From the NCBI GenBank assembly GCA_022773395.1, contig JALFBL010000073.1, positions 1 to 64,000 on the forward strand: 64,000 bases of DNA, given 5' to 3'. Below are positions 49,186-58,878 of this stretch, one piece after another (position 1 is the first letter of the stretch; each line of letters begins with the position of its first letter). Source of the DNA: Prevotella sp. (GTDB taxonomy: Bacteria; Bacteroidota; Bacteroidia; Bacteroidales; Bacteroidaceae). Under the pieces are notes generated by a model. The model was given only the letters and a program-made list of their open reading frames with translations. It was not told where the DNA came from and ran no database searches. Position numbers and translations under genes: made by a program.

Positions 49186-49191
49186 TGTTCC

Positions 49192-50454
49192 TTAATTGTT
49201 CACCGTATATTTCAAATCGTATATCTGTTTCAGCATTTCAATTTCGTGGGTTGACAGTTGAATCTTGGCCATGTTCTCGTTGTTGATTTCCCTCACCAGG
49301 TCGTTCACGTCAATGATGCCGTGTGCCAGTTTCGATTCAGCGGCTTTTCTCACCGACGAACGGAGTGCGATGATGCGCTCCTGGTTTGCCATCAGTTCCT
49401 TGTATTTGGCCACGTTCTCGTTCTTCTGCATTTGCTCCATTCTGTTGTTGAACAGAAACACTTCGAGGAAATTCTCCGCTTGCTCTTTCTGCAAGCGTAT
49501 TTTCTCCCTGTCGTTCTTGAGGGTGTAGAGTGCCCCGATGTTCCAGCTCACTTTTGCTCCGATCATGGCATTGAGTGTGAAGCGATGGCGAAACATATCC
49601 TTGTACATGTCGAATCCCGGATAACCGTAGAATCCTGTTGCGAAAACGCTCACCTTGGGCAGCAGGTTGGCATGGAGCATTTGCGCCTGTGTGTCGGCGA
49701 GTTTCAGTTGGGCATCGGCCCATTTCAGTTCCGGCCGGTTGTTTTGCGTGTTTGTGCATTCTCCGGCCGGTTTGCTGAGATGGCGTATCTCCATACCGCA
49801 AAAGACGCCGAGCAGTTGCAGCAGCATCCGTTTCTGCGATTGCAGTTCCGTCATTGTCTGTATGGCGCTCAGCCTTTCGGCCACGACCGTGTGATAGTCG
49901 CTTTCTGCTGCCACTCCCAGTTTGAACATATCTGCGAGTTTTTGCTCGTTGGAGGCCAGCAGTTCCTGCAAGTCGGCATTGGCCTTTAGGCGTTCTTCCA
50001 AGAGCAGAATGCCGAAATACAGTTCGTTCACCCTCTTTTTCACGGCATATATATCTACCTCGTTCTGTGCTTGCTGCACCTTTCCCTGCCACCGGGCCAT
50101 GTTCTTTTGGCTGCGGATGGTACCCCCGTCGTAAACGGTCTGGCTGATGTCTATGCCCAGGCGGTATTGGTCTTTTGCCAGCCCCTTTAGCTCCATTCCC
50201 TGCCGTTCCATCATGTCAGAGAGTGCATCGGGCAGTTTCACCACCTCGTTCTGCCACGTGGCTTGTGCCGCTGCCGAAATCTTGGGCCACCATCCTTTGC
50301 CGATGTTGCTGAGGGTGAGGTCGGTGGTTTTGCTGATGAGTTCGTACTTTTTTACCAGCGGATAGTTGTTTCCGGCGGCCGCCTGGCATTCGTCAAGGGT
50401 CTGTGCTCCTGCTCCGGTGGGCAGCAGGCAGAGGACCATGATTGTCTGCTTCAT
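49192..50454 (-). CDS. TolC-family outer membrane efflux protein
   Basis: LDECQAAAGNNYPLVKKYELISKTTDLTLSNIGKGWWPKISAAAQATWQ. Confidence 0.92.
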   Translation of the reverse strand: MKQTIMVLCLLPTGAGAQTLDECQAAAGNNYPLVKKYELISKTTDLTLSNIGKGWWPKISAAAQATWQNEVVKLPDALSDMMERQGMELKGLAKDQYRLGIDISQTVYDGGTIRSQKNMARWQGKVQQAQNEVDIYAVKKRVNELYFGILLLEERLKANADLQELLASNEQKLADMFKLGVAAESDYHTVVAERLSAIQTMTELQSQKRMLLQLLGVFCGMEIRHLSKPAGECTNTQNNRPELKWADAQLKLADTQAQMLHANLLPKVSVFATGFYGYPGFDMYKDMFRHRFTLNAMIGAKVSWNIGALYTLKNDREKIRLQKEQAENFLEVFLFNNRMEQMQKNENVAKYKELMANQERIIALRSSVRKAAESKLAHGIIDVNDLVREINNENMAKIQLSTHEIEMLKQIYDLKYTVNN

Positions 50455-50523
50455 GTCTGTTCTGTAGGTTTTTGATACGGTGCAAAATTACGTTGTTTTT
50501 TTTGCTTTCCCGTTATCCAATCG

Positions 50524-50546
50524 AACGGAAAGATGTTCTATTTGTA
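50524..50546. repeat. 23-bp direct repeat copy 1 (near tolC promoter)
   Basis: AACGGAAAGATGTTCTATTTGTA; copy 2 differs at 2 positions. Confidence 0.85.
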
Positions 50547-51188
50547 CGAAAAAGAGAAGAGGGAAGCGACAAGGCTTTTCGCAAACCATGTGCTTCGGAT
50601 TTTTAAATTTGTCGCAAAAGGTGGAGAGAGTGGCGAAGATGGGAAATATGGAAGAATTCGTAAGGCGCAGAATACCATTGCTTTATGTGTTTTTGTTGGT
50701 TGAATCCGTTCCTGACGGTTGTGGAAAACAGTCCAACGGATGATCCTTTGTCCGTGTTTCCGAAGAAGAAAATACCGCCTTTTTTTCTGCAGGAGACTAC
50801 ATTCTTGCACTTGGCAAGCGGCTGTCGGTAGTAGGAGTGCTGTTCAACGAATCATCGGATGGATAGCGGGGAATAATGCGTTGCACGGCAACGGATGTTC
50901 GGGTGAAATCGAACAAATCATCGGTTGGAAGGCAGACGACAGTCCGTTGGGGCACAGCCGATGTTCTGTTGGCTGTCCACCGCCGCTTTTCTGCCGTTTC
51001 CGGAACAGATGCATACTGTGCAACCGCTGATTTCCAGCCCTGTGTTTGGCTGGTTCTGGGAGCGATGCCGATATTCTCCCCCTTTTGAAAATGTCTTTTT
51101 GCAGGATTTATCGAAACATTTCGCAGGAATCAAGCTGTGGCACAAACGCCGGGAATCTTGCCCGTGGCTGTTTTCGAGGGTTCTTCCA

Positions 51189-51211
51189 AACGAAAATATG
51201 TTCTATTTGTA
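51189..51211. repeat. 23-bp direct repeat copy 2 (near araC promoter)
   Basis: AACGAAAATATGTTCTATTTGTA. Confidence 0.85.
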
Positions 51212-51283
51212 TGATTGCTGTCCGTTTTGCCCGTTTTTTCTGTTGCTTTTATTATCTTTGTAACCAGAACAATATTCCGGACA

Positions 51284-52183
51284 ATGAACAAACTACCGCA
51301 ACAACTTACTTCCTGCATGATGCGCGAGGCTATGGATGCGACTGGCAGTGCATGGCGCAGTGGCATATTCATCAACCATGAAATGGCGGTAATCAATGAA
51401 GACACCGGCCTCTTTCGTTCCTTGTTGCTGAAAGATACACCTTTCAGTATCAATGATTTTCGGATTGGATATGTCAAAAGAGGCGAACTGAGGGCGGTTG
51501 TCAACTTGATTGAATGCAGGCTGACGGCAGGAACCATCGCTTTTGTAGGGCCGGGCAGCGTGGTGCAGCCCATTTCCGCCTCTGCTGATTTCCAGATGTT
51601 GGGCTTTGCCCTGTTCGATGATTTCCCCATGCCCTTCGCATCGGGGAAAGCCCCTTCGCTTTTCAACGGGCAAATGCGCGATTGGAGAATGGTGGTGGAC
51701 AAGAAGACCTCCAGAATAATTGAAGGAATGTTGACCACCATTTGGAATGTGGTGAATCAAAAGGAGTACGACCGTGAAACGGTTGGCAGTCTTGTCGAGG
51801 CGATGATGCATTTCTACACATACCTGTACAACAATCGTTCGGACAGGAAACTGAAGGGAAAACAGAACGGGAAGGATGTGTTTGACCGTTTTATCCAGCT
51901 GGTCAATAAAAATTGCCGCCAGCACCACCGCATTCCATTCTATGCCGACAAGCTGTGCCTGTCGGAACGCTATTTGGGGACGCTCATAAAAGAAACAAGC
52001 GGAATGACGGCGAAAGAATGGATAGACCGTGCTTTGATAACCACTGCCAAGGTGATGTTAAAGCATGGAAACCTGCATATTGTACAGGTTGCCGAAGAGT
52101 TGCATTTTGCCAATCCCAGTTTCTTCTGCAAGTATTTCAAGCGGATCACGGGAATGACGCCCTATGAATACAGGGAATCGTAA
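51284..52183 (+). CDS. AraC family transcriptional regulator
   Basis: C-terminal HTH: RIPFYADKLCLSERYLGTLIKETSGMTAKEWIDR...VAEELHFANPSFFCKYFKRITGMTPYEYR. Confidence 0.94.
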   Translation: MNKLPQQLTSCMMREAMDATGSAWRSGIFINHEMAVINEDTGLFRSLLLKDTPFSINDFRIGYVKRGELRAVVNLIECRLTAGTIAFVGPGSVVQPISASADFQMLGFALFDDFPMPFASGKAPSLFNGQMRDWRMVVDKKTSRIIEGMLTTIWNVVNQKEYDRETVGSLVEAMMHFYTYLYNNRSDRKLKGKQNGKDVFDRFIQLVNKNCRQHHRIPFYADKLCLSERYLGTLIKETSGMTAKEWIDRALITTAKVMLKHGNLHIVQVAEELHFANPSFFCKYFKRITGMTPYEYRES

Positions 52184-52266
52184 CCCCGCACGGTGGCTCC
52201 TGTTATTATGTCATTCTGTGCTTCCATATATATAAAAAAGGTGAAAACCGTATCTACGGCTGTTTT

Positions 52267-52752
52267 TCAACCAAAGAGCGATACTACGTATGCACCAGCC
52301 CAGATGACGATCTTCACCATGAAATAAATCATCACGCAGAGGCAGAAAAAGAGAATGGCGCTGTAAGCAGCTTTTCGGTTTACGTTCTTGATGGTTTGTA
52401 GGTCACCGTCAACAAAGCCTTTTATCAGTTGTATGTTCTGCTGGTTGGAACGGTGGAACACATCGATAATGTCGCCCACGTAGAACGGAATCATCCCTAA
52501 GAGCACGTCGCGAAGCGTATTGTTGATAATGGCGAGCGTCAACGGGAACGAGCGTACATGGAAAAGACTGAAAAAAATATATACCAGCGAGACCAATCCA
52601 GCAATGGCATCTCCGATACCTCCAGGAATGGCGAACCCCAATGCCGCATCTATGTAGTAGCGGTCCATCACGTCGGATGCCTGCTGCATCCATGCGTAAA
52701 GTCGGCTTTTCTCAAGCCGTTCCTTTGTTTGCTGTCGTTTTGTCTCGTTCAT
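52267..52752 (-). CDS. DUF4112 domain-containing membrane protein
   Basis: DRYYIDAALGFAIPGGIGDAIAGLVSLVYIF; start at MNETKRQQ. Confidence 0.85.
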   Translation of the reverse strand: MNETKRQQTKERLEKSRLYAWMQQASDVMDRYYIDAALGFAIPGGIGDAIAGLVSLVYIFFSLFHVRSFPLTLAIINNTLRDVLLGMIPFYVGDIIDVFHRSNQQNIQLIKGFVDGDLQTIKNVNRKAAYSAILFFCLCVMIYFMVKIVIWAGAYVVSLFG

Positions 52753-53084
52753 GTGTGCAAAATAACAATAAAAAATCAACATTTCCAAATAATTGGTAGC
52801 ATCATGATGCCAGTGCCCGTTTTTATCATTTTTCGTTTTCTCTGCCCGGCATTGTCGGAAAGGGGAAGTTTCTGGGCGGATTCGTGAAAAACAAGGCGGG
52901 ATGCAAGATAAATTACATAAAAATAACTTTTTAATGCAATCTTATTTGTACTCTCATATAAATGATGTAACTTTGCACGACTTTTCATGCCACCACGGTT
53001 GAATGACCAAAACAAAAGGAGGAGCGAAAGTTGGCGAATGCGTATGAAACAACCTTAAAATAACAACTAAAATCGTAGAAAATT

Positions 53085-54056
53085 ATGAGTCGCGCTCAAA
53101 AAGGCAGCAACCTCTTTGCTGCCGAAAATGTGAAGAAGACAATGAGAATGGTAGGAGCTTTGCTGGCAACCAAGAAATTCTGGGTAGAGTTGCTTATCAT
53201 GACATTGGGCATGTTTGTCGCCGCAATGGGTGTCTATTTCTTTCTGATACCCAGTAAACTGATTGTAGGCTCCATTACGGGTCTTTCTTTGGTCATTGCC
53301 CAGTTGCTCCCGTTCGTGTCGGTGGGAACGGTTATCTTCATTATCAATGTGATTTTGCTCATTCTTTCGTTCCTGTTGATTGGCAATGAGTTTGGTGCAA
53401 AAACGGTTTACACGGCCTTGATTTTAGGTCCAATGATCGATTTCCTTGGTGCTATTGTCCCTATGAACGGCTCCATGTTTGCCGTGCAGGTGGCCGGACA
53501 GACCATTGCGAATCCTTGGTTTGACTTGCTTTGCTTCGTGGTTATTTTAAGTGCCTCGCAAAGTATTTTGTTCAGCATCAATGCATCTACAGGAGGTCTT
53601 GATATCCTGGCAAAGATCATCAACAAATATTTGGGCATCAATCTCGGTACGGCCGTCACGATTGCAGGTGGTGCCATTTGCTGTACGGCGTTTGCCATCA
53701 ATGATGTGAATCTGGTGATCATCGGTCTTATCGGAACATGGCTCAACGGTTTGATCCTGAACAATTTCATGACAAGCATCAACTCGAAGACACGCGTGTT
53801 TATTATTTCAAAAGAATACCGTAAGATACAGGATTATGTGATCAATCACATCAGAAGAGGAGTTACTCTGCACGAAGTGATTGGAGGTTACAGCAATGAG
53901 AAGAACATGCAGCTGGAGATTCTGCTCACTCGCGAGGAGTTCGGAAAGTTGATGGAATATCTGGGTAAGGAAAACATACCGTCGTTTGTAACCACCGATA
54001 CGGTGAGCGAGGTGCATGGATTGTGGCACAACAAGGCAAAGTTGCATTTGGGATGA
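53085..54056 (+). CDS. YitT family membrane protein (DUF2179 C-terminus)
   Basis: FFLIPSKLIVGSITGLSLVIAQL; NASTGGLDILAKIINKYLGINLGT; TREEFGKLMEYL. Confidence 0.92.
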   Translation: MSRAQKGSNLFAAENVKKTMRMVGALLATKKFWVELLIMTLGMFVAAMGVYFFLIPSKLIVGSITGLSLVIAQLLPFVSVGTVIFIINVILLILSFLLIGNEFGAKTVYTALILGPMIDFLGAIVPMNGSMFAVQVAGQTIANPWFDLLCFVVILSASQSILFSINASTGGLDILAKIINKYLGINLGTAVTIAGGAICCTAFAINDVNLVIIGLIGTWLNGLILNNFMTSINSKTRVFIISKEYRKIQDYVINHIRRGVTLHEVIGGYSNEKNMQLEILLTREEFGKLMEYLGKENIPSFVTTDTVSEVHGLWHNKAKLHLG

Positions 54057-54203
54057 GTTGCTGACACCGGGTCTTGACGGGCGTGGTGGACTCTTCGGTG
54101 CAGGACAGGACTGCCGCAATTTTTCAAGAGTGGAGGGTCGGGGTCTGTTTGAATGGACTGAATCAATTGTATAACAGAGGTAGAATAGAATAATAGAGAT
54201 AGA

Positions 54204-55229
54204 ATGAAAATAAAGAGTATGGTGTTGCTGCTGCTGTTGGGCAGTGCAACGGTGATGGCGCAGGAAGACAAGTCGGTGAACTTGTCGGTGGAGGCGCGTG
54301 GGGATTATCAACGCACGAGTGTCGATGGCGAAACGCTGAAAGACGAATGTGGATTCAAAGGCAATCTTGTGAATCTGAAGTTGGATGGAAACATTTCGCG
54401 CGATTTCTCTTATGGCTATAGGCAACGTTTGAACGGCATCAACAAAGACAAGACTTTCTTCGATGCAACCGATTGGCTTTATCTCAATTATCAGGCAACT
54501 GAAAATCTGGCACTCTCGGCGGGAAAAAACGTGGTGCTGGTGGGAGGATGGGAATTTGAAGCCGCTCCTATCGACTGCTATTTCTTGTCAGAATTTTGCT
54601 ATAACTTTGCCTGCTATCAATGGGGAGGGAGTGTTATCGTGAATACGACGGACAAAAAAGACGACCTCACCTTTCAACTGTGCCAAAGCCCTTTCCAAAA
54701 ACACTATACGGCTACGACCGGAAAGAGTGCAGACATGTATTCGTTCAGTTTGATGTGGCATGGAAGGCATGGATTTTTCGAACCGTTGTGGTCGGTGAAC
54801 ATGATGGAGTATGAACCTGGGAAGTATATCAATTACATTGCTTTGGGAAGCAAATTCCATGTGGGAAACAGAATGCAGATTGATTTTGACTATATGAACA
54901 GAGCTGTTTCCGGGCATGCTTTCTGGGGGCGCGACTGTACTGTCATAGGCCGTGTGTCGGTGCAACCTTCCGACAAACTGAATCTGTTTGTCAAGGCAAG
55001 TTATGACGTGAACCAAACTGACAAAACAGCGGATGCATGTGTGCTGAACGGAACGGAGGTGACTCGTGTGGGAGCAGGCTTTGAATATTTCCCGTTGGGA
55101 AACAACAAAGTGCGTCTGCATGGAAACTATTGTTATTCGTTCGGTAAAAACACCAATCCGGGAGGAACGCTACAAGACAAACTTTCCATCTTTGATTTTG
55201 GTGTAAGCTGGCGTGTGAAACTGTTGTGA
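54204..55229 (+). CDS. Putative outer membrane porin
   Basis: Signal peptide, barrel-like alternation, LNYQATENLALSAGKNVVLVGGWEFEAAPIDCYFLSEF; phosphate-porin-like. Confidence 0.75.
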   Translation: MKIKSMVLLLLLGSATVMAQEDKSVNLSVEARGDYQRTSVDGETLKDECGFKGNLVNLKLDGNISRDFSYGYRQRLNGINKDKTFFDATDWLYLNYQATENLALSAGKNVVLVGGWEFEAAPIDCYFLSEFCYNFACYQWGGSVIVNTTDKKDDLTFQLCQSPFQKHYTATTGKSADMYSFSLMWHGRHGFFEPLWSVNMMEYEPGKYINYIALGSKFHVGNRMQIDFDYMNRAVSGHAFWGRDCTVIGRVSVQPSDKLNLFVKASYDVNQTDKTADACVLNGTEVTRVGAGFEYFPLGNNKVRLHGNYCYSFGKNTNPGGTLQDKLSIFDFGVSWRVKLL

Positions 55230-55248
55230 TCTTTTATGGACATATAGC

Positions 55249-55283
55249 GAAAAAAAAGCAGGAATCGAAAATTCCTGCTTTTT
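55249..55283. terminator. Bidirectional intrinsic terminator
   Basis: AAAAAAAGCAGGAAT-cgaa-AATTCCTGCTTTTTTT (approximate ends). Confidence 0.85.
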
Positions 55284-55306
55284 TTAATGGGGAAATGAAC
55301 CGATGC

Positions 55307-56044
55307 TTATAGAAATCCTTGTTGTTTCAGGGCCTCTATGAATCCGGCAGACATGGCTTCGTTGTCCTTTTTCGTATAACGAATGTCCGTGAATATTTGG
55401 GCGAGCGTTTCTTTGTGGTTGATGGTCAGGAATTCCTGGTTTTCGGGAAGGTTCTCCTTGGGAGTGTAGAATTCGTCTATTTTCTCGACGGTATAGTCCT
55501 CGTAGGTTTCTTGGTGGACTATGGCACTCAGGGGAAGTCGGTCGGTGAGTGGGGGATTTTCGTCGGGCCATCCGAGCGAGAGTGTAGCAATGGGCATTAC
55601 GAGCTTTGGCAAATGCAGCGTGTTGATAATGGTTTGGGGCATATATACGGTTGTTCCCAAATAGCAATAGCCCAAGCCCTCTTCCTCTGCCAGGTTGCAG
55701 AAGGTTTGCGTGAACAGAAGGGCATCGCTGGCAGCGTTGATGAACGACAGGAAGTTGTTGTAGCCCGGTGTTGCCTTGCGGTTTTCTGCCCAAATGCTAG
55801 TGCGCCTGAAATCAGCGCAAATGGTGAGCAGGACGGGGGCTTGTGTCACCATGGGCTGGTTGAAATGTGCCGGTGCCAAACGGGCTTTCATTTCTTTGGA
55901 ACGGGTGACAACAACACTGTAGAGCTGCAGGTTGCCCATGGTTTGTGTGCGCTCTGAAAGCGAGAGAAGTTTGTTGAGCAACTCGTCGGAAATCTCTTCC
56001 GATTTGTATTTTCTGATGGTTCTTCTTGTTTTGATGGTTTTCAT
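55307..56044 (-). CDS. Nitroreductase family protein (NfsA-like)
   Basis: KTIKTRRTIRKYKSEEISDELLNKLLSLSERTQTMGNLQLYSVVV. Confidence 0.92.
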   Translation of the reverse strand: MKTIKTRRTIRKYKSEEISDELLNKLLSLSERTQTMGNLQLYSVVVTRSKEMKARLAPAHFNQPMVTQAPVLLTICADFRRTSIWAENRKATPGYNNFLSFINAASDALLFTQTFCNLAEEEGLGYCYLGTTVYMPQTIINTLHLPKLVMPIATLSLGWPDENPPLTDRLPLSAIVHQETYEDYTVEKIDEFYTPKENLPENQEFLTINHKETLAQIFTDIRYTKKDNEAMSAGFIEALKQQGFL

Positions 56045-56144
56045 TTTGGAAAATTTTATTTAGTGCAAAGTTAATAATATTTTCTCAAAGGGAAAATCAA
56101 CGCATGAAAAAAATATTTGAAATTTTTATAAAAGTATGGCTGTT

Positions 56145-56168
56145 TGTCAAAAAATGCTCGTATCTTTG
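56145..56168 (+). promoter_or_regulatory. nrdJ promoter (TTTG...TATCTTTG)
   Basis: tgtttgtcaaaaaatgctcgTATCTTTGcag; spacing shorter than the 19-21 nt optimum. Confidence 0.5.
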
Positions 56169-56170
56169 CA

Positions 56171-56275
56171 GAAAAGAATTTTCCTCGAAATCATTGTGGC
56201 AACGGTTTGGAATGCCTTTGGATGATTGCCGCATCCCTGCTGCGGTGGTTGTACGGGGGAAGTGGCATTCTTTTC
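56171..56275 (+). ncRNA. Candidate structured 5' leader (cis-regulatory RNA) of nrdJ
   Basis: GAAAAGAAT(56171-56179)/ATTCTTTTC(56267-56275) closing stem; inner hairpin CCGCA(56229-56233)/TGCGG(56241-56245); alternative GAATGCC(56210-56216)/GGCATTC(56264-56270). Confidence 0.5.
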
Positions 56276-56305
56276 TACACATATTGACAAATAAAAAAAC
56301 ATAGA

Positions 56306-58849
56306 ATGAAAATCTACTCTTATGACGATGCGTTCAAGGCATCGTTGGAATATTTCAAAGGCGATGAACTTGCTGCCCGCGTTTGGGTGAACAAGTATGC
56401 CATGAAGGATAGTTTCGGAAGTATCTTTGAACAGAGTCCGAAGGATATGCATTGGAGGATAGCCAATGAAATAGCCAGGATTGAACGGAAATACGACAAT
56501 CCCATGTCGGCCGAGGAAATCTTTGCCTTGCTCGACCATTTTAAATACATCATCCCGGCCGGAAGCCCGATGACGGGTATTGGCAACAGTTTTCAAGTGG
56601 CGTCACTGTCCAACTGTTTCGTTGTGGGGCTTGATGGCGATGCCGATTCGTATGGGGCGATATTGCGCATTGACGAGGAACAGGTGCAACTGATGAAGCG
56701 TCGAGGCGGAGTGGGGCACGATTTGACCCATGTGCGCCCGAAAGGATCGCCCGTGAACAATTCGGCACTCACTTCTACGGGACTTGTGCCTTTTATGGAG
56801 CGTTATAGTAATAGTACGCGCGAGGTGGCTCAGGACGGACGGCGGGGCGCGCTGATGCTGTCGGTGGGAATCAGACATCCTGACAGTGAGGCGTTTATTG
56901 ATGCGAAAATGACCGAAGGGAAGGTGACGGGTGCCAACGTGAGCGTGAAAATTGATGATGAGTTCATGCGGGCAGCCATCGATGACAAAGAGTATGTGCA
57001 GCAGTTTCCTGTTGACAGCGACAAGCCGTTGGTGAAGAGAAACATCAAGGCAAAGGAATTGTGGGAGAAGATTGTGCACAATGCTTGGAAGAGCGCAGAG
57101 CCGGGTGTGTTGTTTTGGGATACGATTTTGCGTGAAAGCATTCCTGACTGTTATGCCGATTTGGGCTTCCGTACGGTGAGCACCAATCCTTGCGGTGAAA
57201 TACCATTGTGTCCTTACGATTCTTGCAGGCTTCTGAGTATCAATCTTTTCAGTTATGTGGTGAATCCGTTTACCAAGGATGCCCATTTCGATTTCGACCT
57301 GTTCCGCAAACATGTGGGATGTGCCCAGCGACTGATGGACGACATCGTGGATTTGGAATTGGAGAAGATAGACCTGATTATGGATAAAATCAGGAAGGAT
57401 CCGCAAAGCGATGAAGTGAAAGGAACGGAATACCATCTTTGGGAGAAAATCAAGGACAAAAGTTCCAAGGGTCGCCGAACAGGTGTGGGCATTACGGCAG
57501 AGGGTGACATGATTGCTGCCATGCTGTTGAGATATGGTTCTGAAGAAGCTACCAATTTTTCTGTTGAGGTGCATAAGGAATTGGCATTGAGTGCCTATCG
57601 CTCTTCGGTGGAAATGGCAAAAGAACGTGGAGCCTTTGCCGTGTTTGATGCAAAACGCGAAGAAAAGAACCCGTTTATTCTCCGTCTGAAGGAAACCGAT
57701 GGAAAACTCTATGAGGATATGAAAAAATATGGCAGGCGCAACATTGCGTGCCTGACCATTGCTCCTACGGGAACCACCTCGCTGATGACACAGACCACAA
57801 GCGGCATAGAGCCTGTTTTCATGCCTGTTTACAAACGCCGCCGCAAGGTGAATCCCAATGATGCGGATGTGCATGTTGACTTCGTCGATGAGGTGGGGGA
57901 TTCATTTGAGGAATATATTGTTTACCACAAGAAATTCATTGACTGGATGGTGATCAACGGTATTGATACCGAGAAGAAATATACGCAAGGGGAAATTGAC
58001 GAGTTGGTGGCACGTTCACCTTATTATAAAGCCACTGCCAACGACGTGGACTGGCTGATGAAGGTGAAGATGCAAGGGGCAATACAGAAATGGGTGGATC
58101 ATTCTATCAGTGTGACCGTAAACTTGCCGAACGATGTGGACGAATCGTTGGTGAACCGTTTGTACGTTGAGGCCTGGAGGAGTGGCTGCAAGGGCTGTAC
58201 CATTTATAGGGACGGATCGCGGTCGGGCGTGATGATTCAGGTGAACGAGAAGAAACCGAAAGAAGAGAAGGGGCTGTCCTTGCCCTGCAAGCATCCTGAG
58301 GTGACGGAGGTGAGACCTCAAACACTGGAATGTGATGTGGTGCGCTTCCAAAACAACAAAGAAAAATGGGTGGCGTTTGTAGGGTTGCTGGACGGTTATC
58401 CATACGAAATCTTTACCGGGTTGCAGGATGACGAAGAAGGTATTGTACTGCCTAAGACGGTTACGAAAGGAAAGATCATCAAGAATGTGTGTGAAGACGG
58501 CTCCAAGAGATATGACTTCCAGTTTGAAAACAAGCGAGGCTACAAAACTACGGTTGAAGGGCTGAGCGAAAAGTTCAATCCTGAATACTGGAATTACGCT
58601 AAGTTGATTTCCGGAGTCTTGAGATACAGGATGCCTATCGAACATGTTATTAAGTTGGTCAGTTCGCTACAACTCAAGAACGAGAGTATCAACACTTGGA
58701 AAGTGGGTGTAGAGCGGGCGTTGAAAAAATACATATCTGATGGAACGGAAGCCAAAGGACAGAAATGCCCGAATTGCGAGCAGGAAACACTCGTCTATCA
58801 GGAGGGATGTTTGATTTGCACGAATTGTGGAGCCTCTCGTTGTGGATAA
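56306..58849 (+). CDS. nrdJ: Adenosylcobalamin-dependent (class II) ribonucleoside-diphosphate reductase
   Basis: SNCFVVGLDGDADSYGAIL; KRRGGVGHDLTHVRPKGSPV; STNPCGEIPLCPYDSCRL; ACLTIAPTGTTSLM; C-terminal CPNCEQ...CTNCGASRCG. Confidence 0.95.
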   Translation: MKIYSYDDAFKASLEYFKGDELAARVWVNKYAMKDSFGSIFEQSPKDMHWRIANEIARIERKYDNPMSAEEIFALLDHFKYIIPAGSPMTGIGNSFQVASLSNCFVVGLDGDADSYGAILRIDEEQVQLMKRRGGVGHDLTHVRPKGSPVNNSALTSTGLVPFMERYSNSTREVAQDGRRGALMLSVGIRHPDSEAFIDAKMTEGKVTGANVSVKIDDEFMRAAIDDKEYVQQFPVDSDKPLVKRNIKAKELWEKIVHNAWKSAEPGVLFWDTILRESIPDCYADLGFRTVSTNPCGEIPLCPYDSCRLLSINLFSYVVNPFTKDAHFDFDLFRKHVGCAQRLMDDIVDLELEKIDLIMDKIRKDPQSDEVKGTEYHLWEKIKDKSSKGRRTGVGITAEGDMIAAMLLRYGSEEATNFSVEVHKELALSAYRSSVEMAKERGAFAVFDAKREEKNPFILRLKETDGKLYEDMKKYGRRNIACLTIAPTGTTSLMTQTTSGIEPVFMPVYKRRRKVNPNDADVHVDFVDEVGDSFEEYIVYHKKFIDWMVINGIDTEKKYTQGEIDELVARSPYYKATANDVDWLMKVKMQGAIQKWVDHSISVTVNLPNDVDESLVNRLYVEAWRSGCKGCTIYRDGSRSGVMIQVNEKKPKEEKGLSLPCKHPEVTEVRPQTLECDVVRFQNNKEKWVAFVGLLDGYPYEIFTGLQDDEEGIVLPKTVTKGKIIKNVCEDGSKRYDFQFENKRGYKTTVEGLSEKFNPEYWNYAKLISGVLRYRMPIEHVIKLVSSLQLKNESINTWKVGVERALKKYISDGTEAKGQKCPNCEQETLVYQEGCLICTNCGASRCG

Positions 58850-58878
58850 TGTATGTGTGCCTTGAAGAAAACGGTAGC

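Noticed and set aside
50538-50810. 90-aa minus ORF in the tolC/araC intergenic region
   Set aside because: No start-site context or protein-like composition; region is better explained as repeat-rich non-coding DNA.
44521-51211. Mobile resistance island carrying the efflux operon
   Set aside because: No transposase, integrase, tRNA-edge duplication or flanking direct repeats seen around the operon; the 23-bp repeats fit regulatory sites better.
56171-56275. Classical cobalamin riboswitch before nrdJ
   Set aside because: No recognisable B12 box or the expected kissing-loop layout; leader too short for the canonical class.
56603-57874. 423-aa minus-strand ORF antisense to nrdJ
   Set aside because: Shadow ORF in a codon-biased conserved gene; composition not protein-like.
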